The translations under genes and the position numbers were made by a program. DNA of 64,000 nt from Phormidium tanganyikae FI6-MK23 (GTDB lineage Bacteria; Cyanobacteriota; Cyanobacteriia; Leptolyngbyales; Leptolyngbyaceae). The stretch covers positions 108,597 to 172,596 of the forward strand of contig JAHHHU010000012.1 in assembly GCA_019359175.1 (NCBI GenBank), given 5' to 3'. Positions 35,015 to 42,818 of the stretch are shown here, piece after piece. Every line of letters begins with the position of its first letter. The stretch's first letter is position 1. Under the pieces are notes generated by a model. That model searched no databases and had not been told where the DNA came from. It was given only the letters and a program-made list of their open reading frames with translations.

Positions 35015-36685
35015 TTAAATTTGAGCAATCCAACGACTCGCGATCGGCATTCTCCATCCGGTTCCAAAAGCGCGATCTGTCACTTTTAATCCCGGTGGCG
35101 CTTGCTTGCGTTTGAATTCTGAAATCCGAACTAATTTGACGACTCGTTCGACGATCGCGGCTTCGTGTCCTGCCTTAACGATTTCTGCGGGAGATTGGTG
35201 CTGATGAATATAGCGATCGAGAATATCATCCAACACATCATATTCTGGCAGTGAGTCTTGATCTTTCTGACCCGGTTTTAGTTCTGCGCTTGGCGGTTTT
35301 ACTAAAACATTCATGGGGATGATTTCTTGAGATCGATTAATCCATTCACAAAGTTTGTAGACTTTCGTTTTTGGGACATCTGCGATCGCGGCTAATCCAC
35401 CATTCATGTCACCGTATAACGTGCAATATCCCACAGCGATTTCAGATTTGTTTCCAGTTGAGACTAAAAGATGTCCAAATTTATTCGACACTGCCATTAA
35501 TAAAGTGCCACGAATCCGAGATTGTAAGTTCTCTTCTGCTAATCCAAATGGCGTTCCCGCAAACAATGGATTGAGTGTGTGATCAAAACATTCCATCACA
35601 GTTCCGATCGCTAACGTTTGCGTTTGAATTCCCACATTTCGAGCGAGATCTAGCGCGTCCTGAATCGAATGATCAGAACTATAAGGAGAAGGCATCAAGA
35701 TACCGAGAACGTTCTCTTTTCCAACTGCTTCAGATGCGATCGCTGCAATCAAAGAGGAATCAATTCCCCCACTCAAGCCCAAGACAATCTTAGAGAATCC
35801 ACATTTGCAGGCATAGTCTCGCACACCCAAAACCAATGCTGACCACAGTTCAGCTTCCTCACAATCGGGTGGAGCCACGATCGAGCTTTTCTCGAAGTCT
35901 TGTTTTTCACGGTTGTACTCAAGGACTAACCAATCTTCTTCAAAGCCAACTGCGCGCGCGATGAGTTCGCCTTTTTTGTCGATCGCAATACTTGTCCCAT
36001 CAAAGACCAGATCATCATTGCCACCGACCTGATTCGCATAAATCAAAGGTTGATTAAATCGCAATGCTCCATGTCGCAACATGGCTTCTCTAAGTTTTTG
36101 CTTTCCAACCGTGTAAGGCGATGCTGAAAGATTGATCGTAAACTTCACGCCTGCTTGGGCTAAATCAGCGATTGGGTTCAACGTATAAGTCCGTTTTCCC
36201 CAAAATTCCTCATCGTTCCAAAGATCCTCACAGATTGTTACTCCAATGTGAACACCATCTAACTCGAACTGATTCGGCTGATTTCCGGGTTCAAAGTAGC
36301 GATCTTCGTCAAATACGTCGTAAGTTGGCAACAACCGCTTGTGAAAGACTTTCAGAATGTTGCTTTTCTCGATCAATGCCACGCTGTTAAACAACGGTTT
36401 TCCACCTGTAGAGATTGCTCCAGCATTTGGCTCAACTGTTCCAACTAACACTGCAACACCTTCAGGCAGCTTTGATGCAAGTTCTGAAAGTTGCTCTACC
36501 ATTGTTGCAACAAAGTTCGGATCAATCAATAGATCACGAGGTGGATAACCACTGAGTGAAAGCTCCGGAGTGAGGAGCAAACGAACGCCTTCAGAAGCTG
36601 CACGATCAGCAGCTTTGAGAATTTTGTTAGCGTTACCTTGGATATCTCCGATCGTAGGATTGAGTTGTGCGATCGCAATTTTCAT
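35015..36685 (-). CDS. nadE: Glutamine-dependent NAD+ synthetase
   Basis: A 556-residue two-domain enzyme making NAD from nicotinate adenine dinucleotide, ATP and glutamine. Residues 1-270 are a nitrilase-type glutaminase: TPELSLSGYPPRDLL (Glu), KRLLPTYDVFDEDRYF (Lys) and GVTICEDLWNDEEFWG (Cys). The C-terminal synthetase has the PP-loop VLGLSGGIDSSLIAAI, STGNKSEIAVGYCTLYGD and KPPSAELKPGQKDQDSLPEY. The start overlaps the hepT stop by 4 bases (ATGA), so translation is coupled to the toxin gene upstream. It is the last gene of the six-gene NAD operon and ends at a bidirectional terminator. Confidence 0.96.
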   Translation of the reverse strand: MKIAIAQLNPTIGDIQGNANKILKAADRAASEGVRLLLTPELSLSGYPPRDLLIDPNFVATMVEQLSELASKLPEGVAVLVGTVEPNAGAISTGGKPLFNSVALIEKSNILKVFHKRLLPTYDVFDEDRYFEPGNQPNQFELDGVHIGVTICEDLWNDEEFWGKRTYTLNPIADLAQAGVKFTINLSASPYTVGKQKLREAMLRHGALRFNQPLIYANQVGGNDDLVFDGTSIAIDKKGELIARAVGFEEDWLVLEYNREKQDFEKSSIVAPPDCEEAELWSALVLGVRDYACKCGFSKIVLGLSGGIDSSLIAAIASEAVGKENVLGILMPSPYSSDHSIQDALDLARNVGIQTQTLAIGTVMECFDHTLNPLFAGTPFGLAEENLQSRIRGTLLMAVSNKFGHLLVSTGNKSEIAVGYCTLYGDMNGGLAAIADVPKTKVYKLCEWINRSQEIIPMNVLVKPPSAELKPGQKDQDSLPEYDVLDDILDRYIHQHQSPAEIVKAGHEAAIVERVVKLVRISEFKRKQAPPGLKVTDRAFGTGWRMPIASRWIAQI

Positions 36686-37029
36686 GATGGTGGTAAATTC
36701 AAAATTTGCAAGATTTCTAAGATTTGCGGCTTGATATTGGGTATCTCGATTTCAATAATTTCCCAAACAATGTTGAAATCAATTCTCAAATAGTCGTGAA
36801 CCAGTACATCTCGAAATCCAGCCATCCGTCGCCAAGGAACGTCTGGGTAAGCTTGCTTGATTTCCGAAGAGAGATTCTTGGTTGCATCACCAATGACCTG
36901 AAAATTCCGAACGACAGCATCTTGAATCAACGTGGACGCTTCAAATGCTTCTCGTCCCTCGGAAGTGTATTCTTCAATTCGAGCAATGCACTCTGCAATA
37001 CAGTTGATGTTCAATCCATCATCAATCAT
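36682..37029 (-). CDS. hepT: HepT-like HEPN toxin (DUF86) inside the NAD operon
   Basis: A 115-residue helical HEPN protein. GFRDVLVHDYLRID (residues 71-84) keeps R-x4-H-x-Y (Arg73, His78, Tyr80), the RNase and AMP-acceptor motif of HepT toxins, and VRNFQVIGDATKNLS and FNIVWEIIE match the DUF86 family. It overlaps mntA upstream by 4 bases and nadE downstream by 4 bases, both as ATGA. That makes it the middle of a continuous coupled coding run. All motif residues are intact, so I infer an active toxin. It is a distinct lineage from the copy behind polA. Confidence 0.9.
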   Translation of the reverse strand: MIDDGLNINCIAECIARIEEYTSEGREAFEASTLIQDAVVRNFQVIGDATKNLSSEIKQAYPDVPWRRMAGFRDVLVHDYLRIDFNIVWEIIEIEIPNIKPQILEILQILNLPPS

Positions 37030-37322
37030 AGTGAAACTGCCTCTTTTAGAACGCGATCGCGGATTCTCTCATGTAGCATCTTCTCAGTTGCAACATCGAC
37101 ATCTCGTCCTAGCAGATCCTCAAGATCTTGGATGAGCCCAACAGGAAACCAAGAACTATGATTTGTACCCATCTCAACTAAGAAATCAATATCACTTTCA
37201 CTGTTTGCTTCACAACGTGCCACTGAGCCAAAAACTCTAATGTTGTAAGCCCCGTGCTTTTTGGCGAGCGCTAAAATTTCTTCTCGCTTATCGGCTAATA
37301 GTTCCTCAATTCCAAGTCCCAT
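37026..37322 (-). CDS. mntA: MntA-type nucleotidyltransferase antitoxin inside the NAD operon
   Basis: A 98-residue minimal nucleotidyltransferase with VFGSVARCEANSESDIDF: GS at 32-33 and Asp44/Asp46 give the GS-x10-D-x-D motif. The studied reaction of this family is AMPylation of the HepT Tyr using ATP. It starts 10 bases after the nrtR stop and its 3' end overlaps hepT by 4 bases. The helix before the motif (ADKREEILALAKKHGAYNIRV) is the typical start of this subfamily. Its location means its expression follows the NrtR-controlled NAD genes rather than its own promoter, unless an internal promoter exists. Confidence 0.9.
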   Translation of the reverse strand: MGLGIEELLADKREEILALAKKHGAYNIRVFGSVARCEANSESDIDFLVEMGTNHSSWFPVGLIQDLEDLLGRDVDVATEKMLHERIRDRVLKEAVSL

Positions 37323-37332
37323 AGTTTTGAAC

Positions 37333-38040
37333 TCAAATGAACACTAAAGGCTTATCTTTTAATGGCGCAAATGCTTCTGCATCAAAGCGATATAAACTCG
37401 CAGGTCGCCCCGCACCCCTTGAAACTTTTACACCTGTATCTGAGAGAAAACCGAGCTTTAATAACCTCGATCGAAAATTAGAATAATCCGAGAAACTCTC
37501 ACCTAAAACTGTTGTATAAAGCTGAAACAAATCACTCAATGTAAACAGTTCAGGCAACACATCAAACGCAACCGGGCTGTATTCTAATTTATTCCTTAAA
37601 CGGCGATGACCATACTCTAAAATCTTGTTGTGATCAAATGCGAGTTGGGGCAATTGATCGACAGGATACCAAGCAATTCCGCTCACCCCATCTGCAATTA
37701 GTTCGGCCTCCGCAAATCGAACTAATGCGAAATAACTAACAGATAAATATCGCACTCCATAGCTATCTTCTGCCTCCCGCGGATCGCGATCGGGCCCTCC
37801 AAATGTATACAACTGCTCTAAATAAAGATTCCTTGCCCGAATCTTCTCTGACAAGATCCGATAGGCTGCATCTTCGAGTGATTCCCCTTGTCTCACCAAT
37901 GTTCCAGGCAAACACCACTGCCCCAAAAACGGCTCCTCATGGCGCATCACTAGCAAAACCAGTAAGCGATTCTGCGCTGTATCTACGGAAAAAATTGCGT
38001 TATCGACTCCCACTCTGAAATCTGCAAGCTTCTCCCCCAT
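37333..38040 (-). CDS. nrtR: NrtR-type transcriptional regulator of NAD metabolism (degenerate Nudix + winged helix)
   Basis: About 235 residues. The N-terminal Nudix-like domain begins LADFRVGVDNAIFSVDTAQN and continues RLLVLLVMRHEEPFLGQWCLPG. The Nudix box QGESLEDAAYRILSEKI lacks the REUxEE glutamates, as expected for regulators that bind ADP-ribose-like ligands instead of hydrolysing them. The C-terminal part (SDLFQLYTTVLGESF, NFRSRLLKLGFL) is the NrtR winged-helix DNA-binding domain. The ATG at 38040 overlaps the nadD stop as TAATG and matches family starts; the track's start at 38076 would add 12 residues. NrtR usually represses NAD synthesis genes, here probably its own operon. Confidence 0.88.
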   Translation of the reverse strand: MGEKLADFRVGVDNAIFSVDTAQNRLLVLLVMRHEEPFLGQWCLPGTLVRQGESLEDAAYRILSEKIRARNLYLEQLYTFGGPDRDPREAEDSYGVRYLSVSYFALVRFAEAELIADGVSGIAWYPVDQLPQLAFDHNKILEYGHRRLRNKLEYSPVAFDVLPELFTLSDLFQLYTTVLGESFSDYSNFRSRLLKLGFLSDTGVKVSRGAGRPASLYRFDAEAFAPLKDKPLVFI

Positions 38041-38627
38041 TAATGAACTGGTTGTTTTTCTGTGTGTGCGTGGCATTGATAAAGTTGCTCCCGATCGATA
38101 TAAGCCTGAATCGAAGCTGTTACCCCGGACAAGTCACAGCCTTCGCGATACGCGGTCGAAGACACATCAGGAACCGTCGCAGGCGCGATCGTCGTTTTTG
38201 CTCCCAGTGCTGCTAACCGATTTAAATCTTCTGTCTCAAATTGATAACGCGATCGTGGAATCACGAGAAGGTGAACTCGCTGCAATAGTTCTGCCACGCG
38301 ATACCACTTCGATAATTGCCGCGCGACATCAAAACCCACAACTAGAGTTAATTCTGCATTCGGATAGCGCTCTTGAATACGATCGACCGTCACGATCGTT
38401 CTCGGATGGCTCAATTCTGGATGAACTTGCACGTTAGAACAATTCAACTCATCCACGAGAATCTTCAACATCGCTGTCCGTTGCGCTAACTCCGTTTGAT
38501 GCGATTTAAACGGATTATCTGCTGCCCACACTGCAACGTGATCGAACTGTCCAGCCAGCCAGCGCAAAATCTCTAAATGTCCAGTCGTAGGCGGATCGGC
38601 ACTGGTTCCGAATAGCGCAATTTTCAT
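38040..38627 (-). CDS. nadD: Nicotinate-nucleotide adenylyltransferase
   Basis: A 195-residue nucleotidyltransferase that adenylates nicotinate mononucleotide. KIALFGTSADPPTTGHLEIL carries the (H/T)xGH ATP-binding motif, and VSSTAYREG is the C-terminal (I/V)SSTxxR signature. AADNPFKSHQTELAQRTAML and LVVGFDVARQLSKWYR are the substrate regions typical of NadD. The start overlaps the pncB stop by 4 bases (ATGA). Its stop is fused to the nrtR start as TAATG. It supplies the immediate substrate for nadE at the end of the operon. Confidence 0.92.
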   Translation of the reverse strand: MKIALFGTSADPPTTGHLEILRWLAGQFDHVAVWAADNPFKSHQTELAQRTAMLKILVDELNCSNVQVHPELSHPRTIVTVDRIQERYPNAELTLVVGFDVARQLSKWYRVAELLQRVHLLVIPRSRYQFETEDLNRLAALGAKTTIAPATVPDVSSTAYREGCDLSGVTASIQAYIDREQLYQCHAHTEKQPVH

Positions 38628-39973
38628 ACAGACTGGCTCCTGTCTCGGCGACGAGTGCGATCGGTTAATTCAGAAAGCGCTTGGGATAGTTCTACCGGAA
38701 TTGCGGTTGGATTTTCAAGCTGTCGTGCGGATTTTGGCAAATTCTCAACATTTGCTGTGGTGCGATCGCGAATTTGAGCGATCGTTTCTGGTTCAGCGAT
38801 TCGCTGTCCCTGCTTGAAAACTAATTGTAGTAAAGGAACTTCCCCGTTTGGATCTTCGGTTACAAGTCCTAAACGATCGCGCATTCCCGTCTGCCGAAAA
38901 ATTTGCTTGCGCCCTGGATAGGTCACTTTTCCGGTCGCCTCTTTCATCACCGGAATTCCATCAATTTCAGCGAGTTTGTACACTCCATTCACGGGCGCAC
39001 CTGTCACCAGTTGAGTTCCCAAACCATAGCCGTCGATACAAGCTCCGTTTGCCTTCAAGTCCGCAATTCGATACTCATCGAGGTCACCACTGGCAAAGAT
39101 CGAAACTCCAGGCAACAGCAATCGAACTTTTTTCGACAAATTCAACAAGTCGCCCGAATCAATCCGCACGCCGGAAAGCTGAATTTCTCCAGCTTTGAGT
39201 TGTTTTGAAAGAGTCTCCGCTGCCGCGATCGTATCGTAAGTATCAATCAATAAGGGCGCACCGGGAAAATAACGATGAAACGCGGTGAAAGCTTCGGATT
39301 CGGTTCCTTCGATCGCGCTCAATGCCATCACGAGGGAATGCGCCATCGTTCCAGTCGGTTTACGCCCCAGCTTCAAAGCCGCTAACACATTCGAGGTCGC
39401 GTCTAATCCGCCTGCTAACGCTGCACGAGCCGCCCAGATCGAACCCTGCGGGCTGAACGCGCGTCGAGTCCCAAACTCTAATAATGTGGCATTTTCGCCC
39501 GCGGCATCCCGCATCCGAGCTGCACGAGTCGCTACTAGGGTTTGGTAGTTCATCGTATTGAGCAAGTAAGTCTCCACTAACTGCGCTTGCCACAATGGAG
39601 CTTCAACCCGCAACAACGGTTCATTTGCAAACACCGCTGTCCCTTCTGGCACTGCCCAAACATCTCCTTCAAATCGAGATCCTTCTAGCAGTGTCCAAAA
39701 CTGTTCTGGTGCATGGTCAAAAATGCCCGTTGCTTGTAATGCTAAAATTTGAGCTTCATTAAACCGAAAATTCTCTAAATATTTCAATGCTTGCGCCAGT
39801 CCCATCACGATTAAATAGCCAAATCCCTTCGGCAATCGGCGCACTGAAAGTTCAAAACTCGCACGTCTTTGGTCTAAGCTTTCCCCGACGTAACAAGCTG
39901 CCATTGTTAACTGATATAAATCGGTCAACAAACTGTAATCTTCTGGACGAATCACGAGTTCAAGATCTTCCAC
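38624..39973 (-). CDS. pncB: Nicotinate phosphoribosyltransferase
   Basis: About 449 residues, first gene of the NAD salvage operon, converting nicotinate and PRPP to nicotinate mononucleotide. Conserved segments are SLLTDLYQLTMAACYV at the N-terminus, ETYLLNTMNYQTLVATRAAR, LLEFGTRRAFSPQGS (with the catalytic His position replaced by the usual cyanobacterial variant text) and VRIDSGDLLNLSKKV. The track begins at a TTG at 39994, but AGGAGG lies inside that extension and sits 6 bases before a GTG at 39973, giving VEDLELVIRPEDYSLL. I therefore use the GTG. A promoter with an operator-like palindrome lies about 65-95 bases upstream. Confidence 0.92.
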   Translation of the reverse strand: MEDLELVIRPEDYSLLTDLYQLTMAACYVGESLDQRRASFELSVRRLPKGFGYLIVMGLAQALKYLENFRFNEAQILALQATGIFDHAPEQFWTLLEGSRFEGDVWAVPEGTAVFANEPLLRVEAPLWQAQLVETYLLNTMNYQTLVATRAARMRDAAGENATLLEFGTRRAFSPQGSIWAARAALAGGLDATSNVLAALKLGRKPTGTMAHSLVMALSAIEGTESEAFTAFHRYFPGAPLLIDTYDTIAAAETLSKQLKAGEIQLSGVRIDSGDLLNLSKKVRLLLPGVSIFASGDLDEYRIADLKANGACIDGYGLGTQLVTGAPVNGVYKLAEIDGIPVMKEATGKVTYPGRKQIFRQTGMRDRLGLVTEDPNGEVPLLQLVFKQGQRIAEPETIAQIRDRTTANVENLPKSARQLENPTAIPVELSQALSELTDRTRRRDRSQSV

Positions 39974-40039
39974 CCAAATCCTCCTTGGATTCAAAAGGGT
40001 TCTGAGAGTTAGGGGGCAGACTGAGATTGCTTCTTCTAA

Positions 40040-40066
40040 ATTATAGTTGTTTTAACCAAAAGTCAA
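40040..40066 (-). promoter_or_regulatory. Promoter of the NAD operon with NrtR-operator-like palindrome
   Basis: On the minus strand TTGACT and TATAAT are separated by 15 bases, about 65 bases before the pncB start. Overlapping the -35 and spacer is TTAAC-CAAAA-GTCAA, an inverted repeat TTRAC-N5-GTYAA with one mismatch, where a repressor would block RNA polymerase. Because nrtR is the third gene of this operon, NrtR is the obvious candidate. The assignment is inferred from position and symmetry. Confidence 0.5.
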
Positions 40067-40355
40067 GCTTAAAAACTGGAGAATTTTTCGCGCAAGGCTT
40101 ATGAAAACTGGAAAAATTATAGTGCATTTAACAAGAATAGTGTACCCGCTGACTTCGCTCTCAAAAATAGAGTGGCTCTGCTGATATTAAGAGAATGTTG
40201 CGATCGTGCAACTTCTACTCCGCTTTCATAATCTGATTCAAACAAAGAATACGAAGCCTAAAGAAAGACAAATTAACTCAACTTTCTTCTAAATAAATAA
40301 TGCAATCCCTAGCTATCTTTTAAGGAATCCCTCATAATGAACTATTCGCAGATTC

Positions 40356-40372
40356 GTGAATGAATCATTCAC
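40356..40372. promoter_or_regulatory. 17-bp palindrome upstream of the 53-residue protein gene
   Basis: GTGAATGA and TCATTCAC flank a single central A, an ideal dimer-binding site. It lies 52 bases before the start codon at 40424 and about where a -35/-10 region would be, so it may be an operator. No cognate regulator is identifiable. Confidence 0.4.
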
Positions 40373-40423
40373 CCAGATAGATTGTTTTGCTTGATCTAAC
40401 GCAAACTTCAGAGGTGGTTTATT

Positions 40424-40585
40424 ATGGCTATTCCGAAAGCAGTAGACGAATTGATGAACTATTTTTCAGGTGCAGTGACTCGCATCTTCGGCTTAAGTGA
40501 CGATGCTTATCCAGGAACCGGACTTCAGCCCTTTAGCGGGGACGTTTATGACAAAAAGCACGTTAAAAAACACTTCGAGCGCTAA
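40424..40585 (+). CDS. 53-residue small conserved-looking protein, not in the ORF track
   Basis: The frame from the ATG at 40424 encodes MAIPKAVDELMNYFSGAVTR, then IFGLSDDAYPGTGLQPFSGD and a Lys/His-rich end (KKHVKKHFER-like). GAGGTGG lies six bases before the ATG, a good ribosome-binding site. The first 24 residues can form an amphipathic helix, and the second half has a YPxTGxQPFxGD core that I recall from other small cyanobacterial proteins, without having checked. It stands alone, between a palindrome upstream and a hairpin with T-run downstream, so it is a monocistronic gene. No function can be stated. Confidence 0.75.
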   Translation: MAIPKAVDELMNYFSGAVTRIFGLSDDAYPGTGLQPFSGDVYDKKHVKKHFER

Positions 40586-40625
40586 CGCGACAACGTGCTT
40601 CAGGGTCTAGATTTGTAACATTCAG

Positions 40626-40661
40626 AATCGGTAGCAGTTTAATTACTTCTGCCGATTTTTT
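40626..40661 (+). terminator. Terminator of the 53-residue protein gene
   Basis: ATCGGTAGCAG pairs with CTTCTGCCGAT (10 of 11 positions, one G-U), loop TTTAATTA, followed by TTTTTTG. It lies 40 bases after the stop. Confidence 0.75.
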
Positions 40662-40761
40662 GTGTGCGATCGCATCTTTGATTAAATTCTTAAAATCCCT
40701 GAACACAACCAACACCAAAATGGTATAAGGACAGAATTGAATCTGTATCTGCTCGAAGGGA

Positions 40762-41454
40762 ATGACTGAACTCGATTTTGTCTTACTTACGGTCTATTTT
40801 TTGTGTGTTACCTACGTTCTCTACCAGATGGTGACTTCGTTTAACGATGAATTTACTATTTGGCTCGATCAAGAGTATCTAAATCAGCAACTCACAGCCC
40901 TGAATCTAAAAGACAGCATTGGGATCAGCTTCAAATTCGAGAATCGTTACGAATTCGACAAGCTGAAGAAATTACAGATCCGCATCACCAATAAATCGAG
41001 CGAGCAAGCGCTCTATGTCGATTGGGACTACTGCGCCCTCACCGATCAGTATGAGCCATCTCGATCGCGGCGCGTGACCCGTTCCGTTTCTGGTTCGCCC
41101 ACCGATGTATTTCAGCGCCAAGCCTTTAGCGCGATCGCACCCGGCAAAACGTTAATGGAAGACCTGTTTGCAGAAGATATGCTGACCCGCAAAGATGGCG
41201 GAGTCCCTCTGCAAGCCAGTGAAACCGTTCTAAGTTTCACGAAGCCCAATAAGAAAGCCTCCGCAGCGAAAAAGAAGCTTTTCCAAAAATTTATGTCCGG
41301 CGAGGAACTGTTCAAATTTGAGCTTTACTTAGTCCTAAGATTTGTCGGATTTGGCTCAACTCCAGGCGGCGATCGTGTTTCGATCGTCTGCCGCCTCAAC
41401 GTTCGTAAACTCGACTGGACAGCCGGACTTCCCTGGAATCCCAAATTGCCCTAA
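40762..41454 (+). CDS. Hypothetical membrane-anchored protein
   Basis: A 230-residue protein that I do not recognise. One N-terminal hydrophobic helix (FVLLTVYFLCVTYVLYQMV, residues 6-24) is followed by a soluble domain of alternating strands. A stretch with KLQIRITNKSSEQALYVDWD (about 70-89) resembles an immunoglobulin-like or beta-sandwich edge, and a Lys-rich loop (TKPNKKASAAKKKLFQKF) lies near 155-172. The start follows GAAGGGA. The protein ends 25 bases before rnpB on the same strand. Transcription could run on into rnpB, though rnpB usually has its own promoter. Confidence 0.7.
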   Translation: MTELDFVLLTVYFLCVTYVLYQMVTSFNDEFTIWLDQEYLNQQLTALNLKDSIGISFKFENRYEFDKLKKLQIRITNKSSEQALYVDWDYCALTDQYEPSRSRRVTRSVSGSPTDVFQRQAFSAIAPGKTLMEDLFAEDMLTRKDGGVPLQASETVLSFTKPNKKASAAKKKLFQKFMSGEELFKFELYLVLRFVGFGSTPGGDRVSIVCRLNVRKLDWTAGLPWNPKLP

Positions 41455-41479
41455 CCCGCATCGGCTAGACTGGAGATTA

Positions 41480-41875
41480 GAGAAGAGTTAGCGAGGTGGT
41501 TGCAGATTCGCTTGAATCTGAGGAAAGTCCGGACTCCCAAAAACCCAAACTTGCTGGGTAACGCCCAGTGCGCGTGAGCGTGAGGAGAGTGCCACAGAAA
41601 AATACCGCCCGCTCGTCGGGTAAGGGTGCAAAGGTGCGGTAAGAGCGCACCAGCAGTATCGAGAGGTGCTGGCTCGGTAAACCCCGGTGGGGAGCAAGGT
41701 CGGACGAAACAAGGGTTGGGTTTTTTCCTGTTTCGGTGGGTCGTCGAATTCCGCGTGAATTTGGGCGATCGAGAACCGCTTGAGGTTGGAGGTAACTCCA
41801 ATCCCAGATAGATAACTGCCCTCTGCGTGGCCTAGCACAATGAGAACAGAATCCGGCTTATGTCTAACTCTTCTC
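41480..41875 (+). ncRNA. rnpB: RNase P RNA (bacterial class A)
   Basis: The catalytic RNA that matures tRNA 5' ends. The ends pair as AGAAGAGTTAG (41481-41491) with CTAACTCTTCT (41864-41874), forming P1. Conserved P4 and core text is clear: GAGGAAAGTCCGGACTCCC near the 5' end, then AGGTCGGACGAAAC-like sequence, GATAGATAACTGCC and ACAGAATCCGGCTTATG at the 3' end. Length of about 395 bases is normal for cyanobacteria. A T-rich stretch follows P1. Three track ORFs that cross it (41451-41801, 41488-41877, 41626-41811) are artefacts of this RNA. The protein partner rnpA is not in the window, but rnc follows two genes later. Confidence 0.97.
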
Positions 41876-42099
41876 AACTTTTTAACGAATACGGAGAAAT
41901 GCTTAAATTGTTGCGGAAAACACGGAGCATTTCTCGCGATCGCAGCTTCAAGATTGCAAGAAATCTTCTCTGAACGTTATCACCTTAAGCCCAATTCTGG
42001 ACATTGCTTTAAACTGCGTCTAGCAATATGTAGATTCAGCAAAGTCCGTATTCCTCAATTCATCCAACCCTGTCCTTCAGTCTAGGATGAAGATGTTAA

Positions 42100-42142
42100 G
42101 CGCCTGCGATGTCAGGCAACTTCTCACCTACAGCCGTGTAGG
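42100..42142 (+). promoter_or_regulatory. Two short hairpins in the leader before the gene at 42151
   Basis: Between rnpB and the next gene lie GCCTG...CAGGC (around 42101-42115) and CCTACA-GCCG-TGTAGG (42127-42142), the second a perfect 6-bp stem with a GCCG loop, 8 bases before the GTG start. They may be a structured leader or processing sites. The rest of 41876-42150 shows nothing that I can support. Confidence 0.35.
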
Positions 42143-42150
42143 GCAAGTCT

Positions 42151-42759
42151 GTGAAAAGCCAAGCTTCCACTCTCGAACTTCCGCCCGCCTGTGAGATTCC
42201 CCTCTCACAAGAATCGCTCTTCGCTATCAGTGAACATAAGAAAAGTGGATTGATCCTTTGTAAGCAATATCACGCAGAATTCGCGGGCCCTGGGGCAGCG
42301 GTGAATTGCGCGGTTGAGCCTGCCTATCGCGCTGTGATTGCGATCGGATCTCCTGAACTCATCACGACAAAAACGTTTGAGGATCGCCGCAGAGCATACG
42401 GACGTAGAATTCAATGGGGGCGCTGGTTACAAAGAATTGTTGAACATCCCGATCCGATGATCCGCTCTGAGAAACTATTAGCCGGATTTGAAGAATTCTT
42501 TGGGCGGCAGGTGGTGGTCGGATTGCCGAGTGAGGTTTTAGCGCTGTTGGCGGGAGTCTTTCCAGGCGCGATCGAGCAGGTGAGATCGCAACACTGGCGT
42601 AGTAGCAAAATTGGCACGATGCCCTTTCTTCCAGGTTCCGACCAGCTTAAAGTCACAACAATCCCTCTGAACACCCAAGAAATCCCAGCCGTTCCGCTGT
42701 TAACGACTGCAACCGTCAGTGAAATCGAGCGCACTTATGCCGTTTTGAAATCAGCCTAA
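42151..42759 (+). CDS. Hypothetical protein between rnpB and rnc
   Basis: A 202-residue soluble protein that I do not recognise, starting at a GTG. Internal features include VEPAYRAVIAIGSPELITTK (about 53-72), FEDRRRAYGRRIQWGRWLQRI, basic and aromatic, and VVVGLPSEVLALLAGVFPGAIEQV in the middle. There is no membrane helix or signal peptide. The basic, Arg-rich centre could contact nucleic acid, but this is weak inference. It lies on the same strand as rnpB (276 bases before) and rnc (59 bases after), so a link to RNA processing is conceivable through position only. Confidence 0.7.
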   Translation: MKSQASTLELPPACEIPLSQESLFAISEHKKSGLILCKQYHAEFAGPGAAVNCAVEPAYRAVIAIGSPELITTKTFEDRRRAYGRRIQWGRWLQRIVEHPDPMIRSEKLLAGFEEFFGRQVVVGLPSEVLALLAGVFPGAIEQVRSQHWRSSKIGTMPFLPGSDQLKVTTIPLNTQEIPAVPLLTTATVSEIERTYAVLKSA

Positions 42760-42818
42760 TTTGTCTGAGAGCCGATTCACCCCCTACGATAGAATCAGCC
42801 TGATTTTTTATTGCACTG

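Larger units (their letters stand above)
39974..40423. other. 450-bp region between pncB and the 53-residue protein gene
   Basis: The gap holds the NAD operon promoter on its left. On its right is an odd-length palindrome, GTGAATGA-A-TCATTCAC (40356-40372), 52 bases before the small gene's start. The middle (40080-40340) shows no ORF, hairpin or repeat that I can support. Confidence 0.5.

Noticed and set aside
41451-41877. ORFs 41451-41801, 41488-41877 (minus) and 41626-41811 (plus)
   Set aside because: They run through rnpB, whose ends, core motifs and P1 pairing are clear; they have no protein features.
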